Virus record (IMG/VR): IMGVR_UViG_3300037189_025222
Span: 81,912 to 145,911 of that record
Length of the DNA: 64,000 bases
Source: a virus
Reading direction: 5' to 3' (one strand)
Numbering within the stretch: the first letter of the stretch is position 1; every line of letters starts with the position of its first letter. The notes beneath the pieces are model-generated. The model worked only from the letters and a program-made list of their open reading frames with translations, was not told the DNA's origin and did not search any database. The position numbers and the translations under genes are program-made. Positions 26,619 through 35,200 of the stretch are shown here, piece after piece.

Positions 26619-27155
26619 ATGACAAAACCAGAAGTAGTAAAAGTTGAAGAAATAACAGAAAGTCCTATAGAACCAATATACGAAGGACCCAGAGAAGTTG
26701 ACTTAGAAATAAGCACAGAAGATATAGAGGGAATGGTGCCTCAAATGAACGTTTCTGTGCCGGATCAGCCTAAAAATGAATCTATGCTAATAACGGATGA
26801 CCAATACCTAGGACTTTTAGATGAAATTTTAAGCTCAATTAGAGAAGATAGAAAACAAGTAAGTGATTATATTGATAATTTTGCAGATATGGTTATGAAT
26901 GATGGAGATGCTACTACTTCTACAAAAGAAGCACTTGTGAACTTAGTTAAAGTAAAAACCGACCTACAAGATAAAATGTTAAAAACAGCGGATTTAATGA
27001 CAAGATTAAAGATGAAGAATACGTACGCATACTCAGGGCCACATTTAAATGCTATGCAACAAAATAATTTCAATATAGGTGCGGATGCTGACTTTGGCAG
27101 GAAAGAACTTATCAAGGCAATTAATCAAGCTAAGAAAAAGAAAAAGGAACAATAA
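26619..27155 (+). CDS. possible small terminase subunit-like protein, 178 aa
   Basis: The N-terminal 70 residues are acidic and probably disordered. The central helical part (LLDEILSSIREDRKQVSDYI, then DGDATTSTKEALVNLVKVKT, DLQDKMLKTADLMTRLKMKN) has the character of the T4-like small terminase helical hairpin. The tail is Lys-rich. The assignment is from memory of related sequences and is weak; a head-core or neck protein is possible. The stop overlaps the next start (TAATG). Confidence 0.45.
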   Translation: MTKPEVVKVEEITESPIEPIYEGPREVDLEISTEDIEGMVPQMNVSVPDQPKNESMLITDDQYLGLLDEILSSIREDRKQVSDYIDNFADMVMNDGDATTSTKEALVNLVKVKTDLQDKMLKTADLMTRLKMKNTYAYSGPHLNAMQQNNFNIGADADFGRKELIKAINQAKKKKKEQ

Positions 27156-28474
27156 TGTCTAAAATAGCAATTGATGAATGGTACAAAGAAGCCAGTGGTG
27201 ATATAGCTGCAAATCAATCTTCTATGGGTACACCAGATGGCTCACCTATGGATGCTCCTAATGCCCAACAAGCTCAACAACCAAGTGTAGGAGTACCACA
27301 AGACCAGCAAAATGCAAAACAAGGCACAGAGCAGAATCCAGATCAAGGATCACAACAGCCACAGATGCCAGATGTCTCACAGGATCCAGTAGCTCCTGAT
27401 ATGCCTGAGGAGAAACAGGATCAAAACTTTGAAGATTGGAAAAACAATTATTTCAGAGAATCAATCAAAGGCGATGTAAGTAAACTTATAGAAATGATTC
27501 AACAAGTCAGAGACACCGAACTAGACTCTTACCCCAGAAAATTTGTTGAAGACAATTTGCAAATTTGCTTTTTAAGACAACATGCCAACATTGAAAAAGC
27601 TAGCAAAGAAATAAGAAAACTAATTAGAGATAATCTCGATAGAAATAATCCAAGTGTTTCTTTAGTTAATCACATCGATAGCACCTTGCAAACAATGCCA
27701 GAACTGAATAGTGTTTTTATAAAGCTTAAAGGACTTTTAGGTATGAAGGGCGATCTTCATAGAAAGTTTGTATCAGCTATTATAGGTGGTGTACAGGTTG
27801 GAACAGGTGGAAACAATGAAGATGTAATTTATAATGAAAGAGATTATTCTATAAGGCTTTCTACGAGATATAACGATAAGTGGGGCAGAGTAGATATTGG
27901 AAAATGGAGTCTTAAAGAAGATGACACAGAAAGATACCTTACAGAACCTGAGCAAAGAAGATTAGAAGAAGGATCCCCAGAAGAAAAAGACGTCCTCAGA
28001 AGAAGAGTCGTTGTGGAGAGTATTTCTGACATCTTCAAGAAAAGAGGATTCGTTATAAATATTGTAGGAGAAGATGGCACCATTTATACTTTAGGCTGGG
28101 ATATATCAGGTAGCCTAAAGAATGCCTATACTAGCGGCAAAATAATCGTAAAAACAATTCAAAGTGAAAACTCTGAGGCCATGATAGATGATGATGGAAA
28201 GATAACTCCTTATGTTGATGTAAAAATAAAATATACTAAAGAGACTGGGGAGGTTGACGAAGATGGAAAGCCAGTTCAAGAAGAACATGACTTCATGGAA
28301 AGAATAGATGGAATGCTTTTCTTGACAGCACAGTTTCAAATACTAAAAGAAGCTGCGTCTTCATTTAGTGGAATGGTTCTAAAAGAAATTCCATATAATG
28401 GAAACCCAAGTGACTTAAGAATAATACAAAGATGTGTTCCCTCGGCCCCAGAAATATTAATGCGTCAGTGCTAA
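27155..28474 (+). CDS. hypothetical phage structural-type protein, 439 aa
   Basis: The start IAIDEWYKEASGD is followed by about 100 residues rich in Gln, Pro, Asp and Ala (probably disordered). A helical domain follows (FEDWKNNYFRESIKGDVSKL, then FVEDNLQICFLRQHANIEKA) and a larger alpha/beta domain with IIGGVQVGTGGNNEDVIYNE and IYTLGWDISGSLKNAYTSGK. Coupled to the gene before by TAATG and followed by an AAGGAG-led gene, so it sits in a late-type operon. No family named. Confidence 0.6.
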   Translation: MSKIAIDEWYKEASGDIAANQSSMGTPDGSPMDAPNAQQAQQPSVGVPQDQQNAKQGTEQNPDQGSQQPQMPDVSQDPVAPDMPEEKQDQNFEDWKNNYFRESIKGDVSKLIEMIQQVRDTELDSYPRKFVEDNLQICFLRQHANIEKASKEIRKLIRDNLDRNNPSVSLVNHIDSTLQTMPELNSVFIKLKGLLGMKGDLHRKFVSAIIGGVQVGTGGNNEDVIYNERDYSIRLSTRYNDKWGRVDIGKWSLKEDDTERYLTEPEQRRLEEGSPEEKDVLRRRVVVESISDIFKKRGFVINIVGEDGTIYTLGWDISGSLKNAYTSGKIIVKTIQSENSEAMIDDDGKITPYVDVKIKYTKETGEVDEDGKPVQEEHDFMERIDGMLFLTAQFQILKEAASSFSGMVLKEIPYNGNPSDLRIIQRCVPSAPEILMRQC

Positions 28475-28482
28475 GGAGAAAA

Positions 28483-28956
28483 ATGCAGAACTTTTTTGAA
28501 TTTGTCGATAGAAAACAACGAGAGTCAAGAAAACACCTACAGCTTGTCGAAAAGGCTTTAAAAAAAGCTGGGATGAATGTAATCAATTTTATAGATCAAG
28601 ATGATTCTTATGTGTTTGTTAAAAACAAACATCCTGATGCCCCTTTTGCTGGAGTTAGAATCTATGAAATAGGAGACTCATTGGCCTACAGAGTACAAAA
28701 AGAGCCTGAGACTGAACCTTATGGTAAGGCCTATTTAATAGACCTAGAGGAAATGTTCAATGACTTTATGGGGGAAGGAATGAAAGAAGAAAAAGCTGGC
28801 GAAAAAGTCGTTGATAGCTTAGTTTTAGAAATAAACAAGTTCTTTGAGAAAAGTGCGAAAGCCCAAACAGAAGTAGAGAACACACCAGTTGGACTTCCTG
28901 CAATTCTAAAGACGGGTGGAACTGATTACTCTGGCTTGGTTACAAGTAAAATGTAA
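28483..28956 (+). CDS. hypothetical protein with targeting-type start, 157 aa
   Basis: ATG 28483 has AAGGAG six bases upstream; the frame is open upstream but unused. It begins MQNFFEFVDRKQRESRKH, close to the recurrent aromatic N-terminus. The body has an alpha/beta domain (GMNVINFIDQDDSYVFVKNK, then FAGVRIYEIGDSLAYRVQKE) and a helical C-terminal part. It ends one base before the LpxH-like gene. Function unknown. Confidence 0.65.
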   Translation: MQNFFEFVDRKQRESRKHLQLVEKALKKAGMNVINFIDQDDSYVFVKNKHPDAPFAGVRIYEIGDSLAYRVQKEPETEPYGKAYLIDLEEMFNDFMGEGMKEEKAGEKVVDSLVLEINKFFEKSAKAQTEVENTPVGLPAILKTGGTDYSGLVTSKM

Positions 28957-28957
28957 A

Positions 28958-29653
28958 ATGGATGACGCCATAATAATCAGCGATATCCACCTAGGCAGCG
29001 AAGTTAGTCAGTCAAAAAAGCTGATTAAATTTTTTGAAGAAATTGAAAGTGGATCTCGTCTTGTAAAATCCTTGATCATTAATGGAGATCTTTTTGACAG
29101 CTGGGATTTTCGAAAGCTTAAGAAGAGCCATTGGAAAGTTTTATCACATATAAGAAAACTTTCTAAAATTTTGCATATAGTCTACGTTAATGGGAATCAC
29201 GATGGACCTGCAGAAATTATATCTCATCTTTTAGGAGTTGAGTTTTTAGAAGAATATATTTTTGAAAGCGGTGGTAAAAAAATACTAGTTCTGCATGGTG
29301 ATAAATTTGACAAATTTATAGCCGATTATCCGATACTAACCAGATTGGCAGACAATATTTATAGGCTTATACAAAAAATAGATAAAAGTTTTTATCTTGC
29401 AAAAATGGCAAAAAAGAACAGTAAAACATTTCTCAGGTGCTCAGAATTAATTAAAGAAAAAGCAAAAAAATACGGAGAGCAAAAAAAAGTTAATATGGTT
29501 TGTTGTTCACACACACACTTGGGCATGGAAGATAATGAGGGAAAGGTAGGATATTACAACTCAGGCTGTTGGACAGAAGAACCTTGTACCTTTCTGACCA
29601 TTAAAGATGGGATTATAAAGCTCAACAGTTTTGTTCAAAAAGAGCATATATAA
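28958..29653 (+). CDS. LpxH-like metallophosphoesterase, 231 aa
   Basis: ATG 28958 starts MDDAIIISDIHLGSE. Calcineurin-type motifs are in order: DIHLG (Asp9, His11), INGDLFDSW (Asp44), NGNHDG (Asn80, His81), LHGDKFD (His114) and CSHTHLG near residue 195. This layout is that of UDP-2,3-diacylglucosamine hydrolase (LpxH), which makes lipid X in lipid A synthesis, about 240 aa. If the activity holds, the phage could alter host lipid A. A generic phosphoesterase of the same family is the alternative. It is tightly packed after the preceding gene and followed by the Pmp3-family gene. Confidence 0.8.
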   Translation: MDDAIIISDIHLGSEVSQSKKLIKFFEEIESGSRLVKSLIINGDLFDSWDFRKLKKSHWKVLSHIRKLSKILHIVYVNGNHDGPAEIISHLLGVEFLEEYIFESGGKKILVLHGDKFDKFIADYPILTRLADNIYRLIQKIDKSFYLAKMAKKNSKTFLRCSELIKEKAKKYGEQKKVNMVCCSHTHLGMEDNEGKVGYYNSGCWTEEPCTFLTIKDGIIKLNSFVQKEHI

Positions 29654-29685
29654 TATAGACGATTAACCGTTTAACAAGGAGGTTT

Positions 29686-29865
29686 ATGGAAAATAAAGAC
29701 ATAAGTTTGTTGGCTCTTTTGTTAGCCATTTTTATACCACCCGTAGGTGTTCTTATAAAAGAAGGACTAGGAGTACAGTTTCTAATTAACTTAATTTTAA
29801 CCTTTTTAGGATATATACCTGGCATAGTCCATGCCTTGTACATAATACTAAGAGAAAAACAATGA
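29686..29865 (+). CDS. Pmp3/YqaE (UPF0057) family proteolipid, 59 aa
   Basis: ATG 29686 has an AAGGAGG site. The product has two transmembrane helices: LALLLAIFIPPVGVLIKEGL and FLINLILTFLGYIPGIVHAL. The Pro-Pro in the first helix and the Gly-Tyr-Ile-Pro-Gly in the second are the Pmp3 signature, and the length is standard (about 50-60). Family members affect membrane potential and cation leak in bacteria, yeast and plants. The TGA overlaps the ATG of the next gene. Together with MscL this is a second stress-linked membrane protein in the window. Confidence 0.88.
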   Translation: MENKDISLLALLLAIFIPPVGVLIKEGLGVQFLINLILTFLGYIPGIVHALYIILREKQ

Positions 29866-30182
29866 AATTAAAATCTTTTGAAAGTTGGCTTACAGCAAGA
29901 GGTGTTGAGCCTCTTGCTGTACAAGCTAAAAAAATTAGCGAAGCCTCTAATGACGGTAATGAGATGCTAAAAAACAATCTCAATGACATTATAGAATACG
30001 CTACTAAACTTTCTAGCGTTGTTGAGTCCACATCAGAATTAGACGAGTGGATGGAGAATAAAATAACAGTTGCTAGAACTTATTTATCTGACGTTACTCA
30101 TGCTTACCTAAACGATCTAAAGAACCAAAGTCCTTGTGGTGGGATGTTAGGTCAAGCTAGCGAATTCGGTCCAACCCCGTGA
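29862..30182 (+). CDS. hypothetical helical protein with targeting-type start, 106 aa
   Basis: It begins MKLKSFESWLTARGVEPL, a recurrent N-terminus, coupled by ATGA to the Pmp3-family gene. The body is a helix-rich domain (NNLNDIIEYATKLSSVVEST, then LDEWMENKITVARTYLSDVT), of a type seen in T4-like phage structural proteins. It ends with a Cys/Gly-rich tail. I take it as a candidate virion or prohead-core protein; exact role unknown. Confidence 0.65.
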   Translation: MKLKSFESWLTARGVEPLAVQAKKISEASNDGNEMLKNNLNDIIEYATKLSSVVESTSELDEWMENKITVARTYLSDVTHAYLNDLKNQSPCGGMLGQASEFGPTP

Positions 30183-30192
30183 AAAATATAGC

Positions 30193-30948
30193 CTATGCAG
30201 GGGCAAAACTTGAAGCAGCTTCTGGTGTCGATGGATTCTTGCCCATGATTTTCATTACTTCTTTCTTCTTCATAACTTGATCGTACTTATCTGGAAATAC
30301 TTTTGCAATAGTAGCTTGAATTTGGGCTTTTGCTTTGCTGCTTACTCTTGGGCTTAGATAGGCTCCGACCAAGCTGTGAAACAACTTTTCTCTCTCTAGT
30401 GCTTTTTCATCCTGTTGCTGGGTCTGCTTGGCTTGAGCTTTAACAGCTTTGGGAGCCTGAACTTTAGAGACTTGTTTTTGGGGCTGTTCTTCATCCTCTC
30501 CAGAATTTAAACCAAATATATTTTGCCAAGGTTTATTTTGCTTTCCACCGGGACTATAAACTCCGGTGATATCAAAGGGACTTTCACCAGCCGCCTGAAC
30601 ACCTCTTATTGCCGCTGTTAAAGGTGATGCACCAATTTGCAGGGCTCCTGTACCTATTTGCTTTCCTGCATTCTGGCCTAGCTGCCATCCTCTCCTGATT
30701 TTTTCTCTGCCCTTCTTTTTTCCTCCACCTATAATTTCAAGAGCACCAGCACCCATTTGTCCTAAACCATAAGCACTTCTAGCCGTTCCTCCTAGAATGT
30801 TGCCTCCACCCCTTGCAATTTGTGTTCCTAAATTTGAGGCTGCACCTGCAAGACCTGTGAGGATGCCTTCTTTTACAAGCCTATCATGCTCGGCTTGAAT
30901 CCATTGCTCAAAAATTTCTTGTTCTAATACGTATTCTTTAAATTCCAT
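30193..30948 (-). CDS. glycine/alanine-rich protein with targeting-type start, 251 aa
   Basis: It begins MEFKEYVLEQEIFEQWIQAE, the same aromatic motif. Residues 30-125 are Gly/Ala-rich with amphipathic repeats (LTGLAGAASNLGTQIARGGG, GAGALEIIGGGKKKGREKIR, KQIGTGALQIGASPLTAAIR) that could insert in membranes or form a flexible scaffold. Then comes a Gln/Lys-rich linker and a helical C-terminal domain (FHSLVGAYLSPRVSSKAKAQ). No known family. Confidence 0.6.
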   Translation of the reverse strand: MEFKEYVLEQEIFEQWIQAEHDRLVKEGILTGLAGAASNLGTQIARGGGNILGGTARSAYGLGQMGAGALEIIGGGKKKGREKIRRGWQLGQNAGKQIGTGALQIGASPLTAAIRGVQAAGESPFDITGVYSPGGKQNKPWQNIFGLNSGEDEEQPQKQVSKVQAPKAVKAQAKQTQQQDEKALEREKLFHSLVGAYLSPRVSSKAKAQIQATIAKVFPDKYDQVMKKKEVMKIMGKNPSTPEAASSFAPA

Positions 30949-30951
30949 GCC

Positions 30952-31107
30952 TTATCTATTGGGCATAATAGCTTTTTTAAATTTAAAAACAAACAACGCA
31001 ATATTATATTGAAGCTTTTGAAAAACGCTCATGTTGTTATGAATATCAACAAATTCCCTGATCATCATAGGGTTGTTCTTAAGCCCTTCCCACAATTCAT
31101 TTTCCAT
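30952..31107 (-). CDS. small helical protein, 51 aa
   Basis: ATG 31107 has GGAG seven bases upstream, which supports expression. The product (MENELWEGLKNNPMMIREFV, then VFQKLQYNIALFVFKFKKAI) is helical with a hydrophobic, basic C-terminal half that may lie on a membrane. It is between, and on the same strand as, the zinc-ribbon gene and the Gly/Ala-rich gene. Function unknown. Confidence 0.55.
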   Translation of the reverse strand: MENELWEGLKNNPMMIREFVDIHNNMSVFQKLQYNIALFVFKFKKAIMPNR

Positions 31108-31123
31108 TTACATTCTCCTATTT

Positions 31124-31618
31124 TTAAATGCCTTTGACTTTTTTGTAAAGAGAAGCAGCCATTTCTGATAATTTATTCTTTCGTTCTTCCGAGTAAGGAG
31201 ACTTGGGCTTTTCAGAGGGTGCTGCTTCGTTGTATTTCCTCACATACTTATTGTATTCTTCTGCGATGTGGGGCTTTTGCTCAGGATAGTCCCAAGGCAA
31301 AGGCCTTGCACAACTATGACATACATATGGACCGTTATAGCCCTTATTAGGAAATGGGCCTTTTGGTCGGTGAGGAGAGTTACTGAATATCCAATTTAGG
31401 TCAATTAAAGAACTACAAAAAGTGCAATTAGCTAAGTCGTTGATGTGAGGCCCATGATTAAGGGGCGAAATATACTCATACAACAAGTTTCTAAATACAG
31501 GTTGATCTGCGTGGACGCCTCGAAATCGCCATTCGCACTTTGGGCACTCCCAAATTTGGAATAAGTTATAGTCTTTTGCGTTAATTACCTTCTCACACCT
31601 AGGACAAGAGATGTGCAT
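31124..31618 (-). CDS. zinc-ribbon protein, 164 aa
   Basis: Two zinc-ribbon pairs at the start (ISCPRCEKV and WECPKCEWRF), and a second set further on (NCTFCSSL and VCHSCARPLPW), suggest two structural zinc sites. The C-terminal part is a charged helix (EEYNKYVRKYNEAAPSEKPK). A DNA- or protein-binding role is likely. First gene of a short minus-strand run. Confidence 0.65.
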   Translation of the reverse strand: MHISCPRCEKVINAKDYNLFQIWECPKCEWRFRGVHADQPVFRNLLYEYISPLNHGPHINDLANCTFCSSLIDLNWIFSNSPHRPKGPFPNKGYNGPYVCHSCARPLPWDYPEQKPHIAEEYNKYVRKYNEAAPSEKPKSPYSEERKNKLSEMAASLYKKVKGI

Positions 31619-31738
31619 TTTATATTTCTCCGGCTTTAAATTCTCTCCAAATGACTCTAATTCTAGTATAGCACAACATATTGACTTGTAAAGTCATTCA
31701 AAAGCTAATTTAGAATTTGCCAAGCCTAAATAAAAGAT

Positions 31739-32278
31739 ATGCAAACCCCATTTTTAGACGCTTTTTTACCCTCAAAAACAGTTAGGCCCATGTCAATGGT
31801 GGTCATGCGTGGGAGCTTAATAACCTTTAACTACACATTTCACAAACCTAACCACGACTCTTTCCCTTTAGTTTTAGTGACCGATACCGAGTATCCATCA
31901 GAGGATAAACCAGCTAGGCCTAATGCAGCACCACAAAGAAGAGGAACCTACTTAAGAGGAATAAATTTACACTATTTAACATTTCCCGTTATTAAGAACT
32001 TGATATATCCAAATAACAAGCAATCTGTATGTGATAACCCTAATTTTACGTATCAATATATCAAAAACAATGGATATATAACATCAGCCTTTCGACAATA
32101 CAAAAGAAACGGCATAGCGAACATTAAAAAACTCGACTGCCAGTTTGTTGTTAATGCAATGGGAATATCTAGGTCATTTGATCCAAATGAACTAGAAGCC
32201 ATACGCAGGTCTGTGAGGGAGCAAATAAACCGCATGGTCAATCCAAGAGCAGCATCAACCGATGAAATGCCAATTTAA
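31739..32278 (+). CDS. phage structural protein (tail or baseplate related), 179 aa
   Basis: The sequence has GSLITFNYTFHKPNHDSFPL, VLVTDTEYP, RGTYLRGINLHYLTFPVIKN and AFRQYKRNGIANIKKL. This GxNLHYL-type pattern is a conserved phage protein seen next to tape-measure genes in T4-like marine phages; its precise role is not known to me. The leader lacks a good ribosome-binding site but contains CCTAAATAAAAG, similar to late promoter -10 boxes. Confidence 0.55.
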   Translation: MQTPFLDAFLPSKTVRPMSMVVMRGSLITFNYTFHKPNHDSFPLVLVTDTEYPSEDKPARPNAAPQRRGTYLRGINLHYLTFPVIKNLIYPNNKQSVCDNPNFTYQYIKNNGYITSAFRQYKRNGIANIKKLDCQFVVNAMGISRSFDPNELEAIRRSVREQINRMVNPRAASTDEMPI

Positions 32279-32291
32279 ATAAAAATTAAAA

Positions 32292-35200
32292 ATGCCAGAA
32301 TTATACGACAACCTAGGAAGAAAAATAGATGCTGCCAAAATGAGCATTGGCGAGCTAAAGGGTTTAGTCGGCACATTGATGAAGTCTAAAGTTGGACCAG
32401 CAAAACCTATTGGTGGTCAAGAAGAAGAAGCTAAAACACAAGACTCAAATCTAGAACTTATTAAATTATTTGAAGACTATGTAAAAGGATTTAACGAAGA
32501 AGTAGATGAACAAAAGAGTTTACTTCAAAATATAGTAGATGCATTAAAAAATATTAATTCTAAAAAAGAAGAAAAAGCTAATCAACCAAAAGACAACAAA
32601 GAAGAAAAAGATGAGATAAAAGAAACATTTCCAGAAAAATTAAGAAAAGCTCTTACTGGAAAAAACAAGCCTAGCAAAGAAGAGCATACAACTGCTAAGG
32701 CTACAAATTCTTTAGCAAATCTATTCGGGAAAAAAGGTTCTGGCTATACCCATGATATACACTGTGAGGCATGGCTAAGACAAATATATCAGGTTTTAGC
32801 TAAAGATAGAGAAGGCGTAGCAACGCCAGAAGCCGCTGCTAGGCAGGTTGAAGAAGATGTAACAAGAGTCACAGCAAGAGAACCTGCAGAAACAGCTGCA
32901 AGGGAAGCTTCTGAGGCAGCTACTACTGGAGGGGGCGAGACTATAAGAGCGAGAGATTGGCTAGATGCCGAAGAGTACTACCAAGAGTTAAACGGATTAG
33001 AAAATGATTACTATCAACACACAGTAGATTCAATATTTGGACTATGGAACAAAGAAAAAGATTTATACGAAAGAATAACAGGCTTAGAAAAAGAAAAAAA
33101 TGCAATTCACCGTGCTTATTTGAAGGAAGGCATCAGCAAAGAGGAAAAAGAAAGACTAGCTTTAGCTTACAGGCAAATGGGCATAGAAATAAGCAATCAA
33201 AAAATCATAAAAAGAAATTTAAAAGAACAAGAGAACGCTTGGAAAGAGATTGGAAAACAAATAGAGACAGCAGAAAAATATTTATTAGGTTTCAAAGGAG
33301 GCGGGGCGTTTGAGGTACTAACAAAAGGAATAATAAAAGAAGAAAGAGAATTTACACAAAATATTAGACAAGCGGCATATGAAACTGCTGGAGTCACTTC
33401 TGAGTCTAAGGCCCTGCAAAAAACATACGAAGAGATAGGCAAAACTTCTAAACTAACCGGAATGAATAGGAGTGAAACTCAAAAAGCTTATACAAAAGCA
33501 TTAAGGTCAGGTGTCAAAGATCAAAAGAAAGCACTTAGTCTATCAGTATCACAACTAAACACAGAAAAACAAATAGGTGCCACAGCAGATTCTTTAGGTG
33601 AATTCTTCATAGAAATGGGCACCCAACTTCAGTTCAACAATGATCAAATGTCAGAGGTTGGAAGAGGCATAAGAGAAGCTGGTCGAAACACTGGTTTGGT
33701 AGGAGATAAATTAGCTGGCGTTGTCAGGGGCAGTGCAGAATTTGTAAAAATGATGAAAAATGCTGGTACTGCGTCTGCATCTGCCGTGAGTAATATTGTT
33801 GGTTTACAAGCAGAGTTTACAAAGACAGGCGTAGAAGGAGGAAAGCTTCTTAAAGGACTAAGCAGTACATCTGGATTCTTAGGTAGTGATGCACAAACAT
33901 TGGCTTTGATTGCTAATGCTGCTAACAGAGTTGGTCTTACTCAAGAAATGATTAATGGAACAATACTAAAAAGTTCAGCTAGCATTAAAAAGTTTAACAG
34001 AGGCTTGACTCAAACTGTCAATGACATGGGATTGGGTGGTAGAAACGCCGAAGAAATGCGAGCAAACTTTGACAAATTGTCAGATGAAGGCAGAAGAGAT
34101 ATCAATTTAAGACTCAACGCAGCTTTTGGGATGGAAGCCGGTGAGTTAATGTTAGCAATAGAAGGAATCGAAAATCAATCTAAATCACTTTCTGATCGTT
34201 TGGGAGAACTTAATAAAAAGAAATCTCAAAACTTAACATTAGAAGAAAAAGCTACATTGCTTGAAGAAGAAAGAAGCTTGAAACTTGGTGCAGCAACAAA
34301 AGCTCTGACTGCAATATCTGAGGCCGCTAAGGGCACAAAAGACATGAACGAGGCCTTAGCAAAATTTAGCAGTAGAAGATCCGAATTTGAAGGCGACATG
34401 AAGGCACTCGGACAATCCTGGACAACCGAGACAGATGTTGCTAGGGGAGCTATAAAAAGTGCTTTAGAAAATGTAAATGCTGGCTTGAAAAAAGCAGGAA
34501 AGAAAGAACTAAAAATAGACTCGTCGGAAATAGAAAAAGCAATAAAAGACCCAGCAGCATTCAGAGAACTAACGTCTCAAATAACTAAGGGAGAGCAAGA
34601 ATTAGCTACTGCACAAAAAGCACAATTAGACCCATTGAGTGCAATAGAACAAAAGTTAACTGAAATAAACGACTCTGTGAGAAACTTGAGCCAAAGTTTG
34701 ATATCGGGTATTTTTAATAGTTTTCTAGGAAAAATGCTTGTGGGGATAACAGCTTTAGGAGCTTTAATTGTAGGTGCCATAGGTGGATTGAATTCAATAA
34801 TCATGCCTATTTGGAACTTAATGACTCTTTTAGGAAGATCTTTATCCGGTATGGGACAAAGAACATCACAGGATAGAATGGGAAGTCTTGGGAAGGTATG
34901 GGATCGCTTAACTGGGCGTGATACAACCCCAACCCCAGAAAGATTAACAGAAGCAGAAGTAACAGCTACCGGTAAAGATAAAACTATAACTAAAACTGGT
35001 TGCTGCGAGGATCTTGTAAGTATAAACAAAGCAATGTTGGATGTTTTAAATGCCATTAAAGATTGTGTTTGTGGCAAACAACCAGAAGCTTCTACTCAAG
35101 CAAGTCAAACAAAACAGGAGTTAAGAGAAGCGGAACTAACACCCAAATCAGTAGTATCACCAGATCAAGTTGCAGCTGGTAAAGCAGGAGAAGTTGCCAA

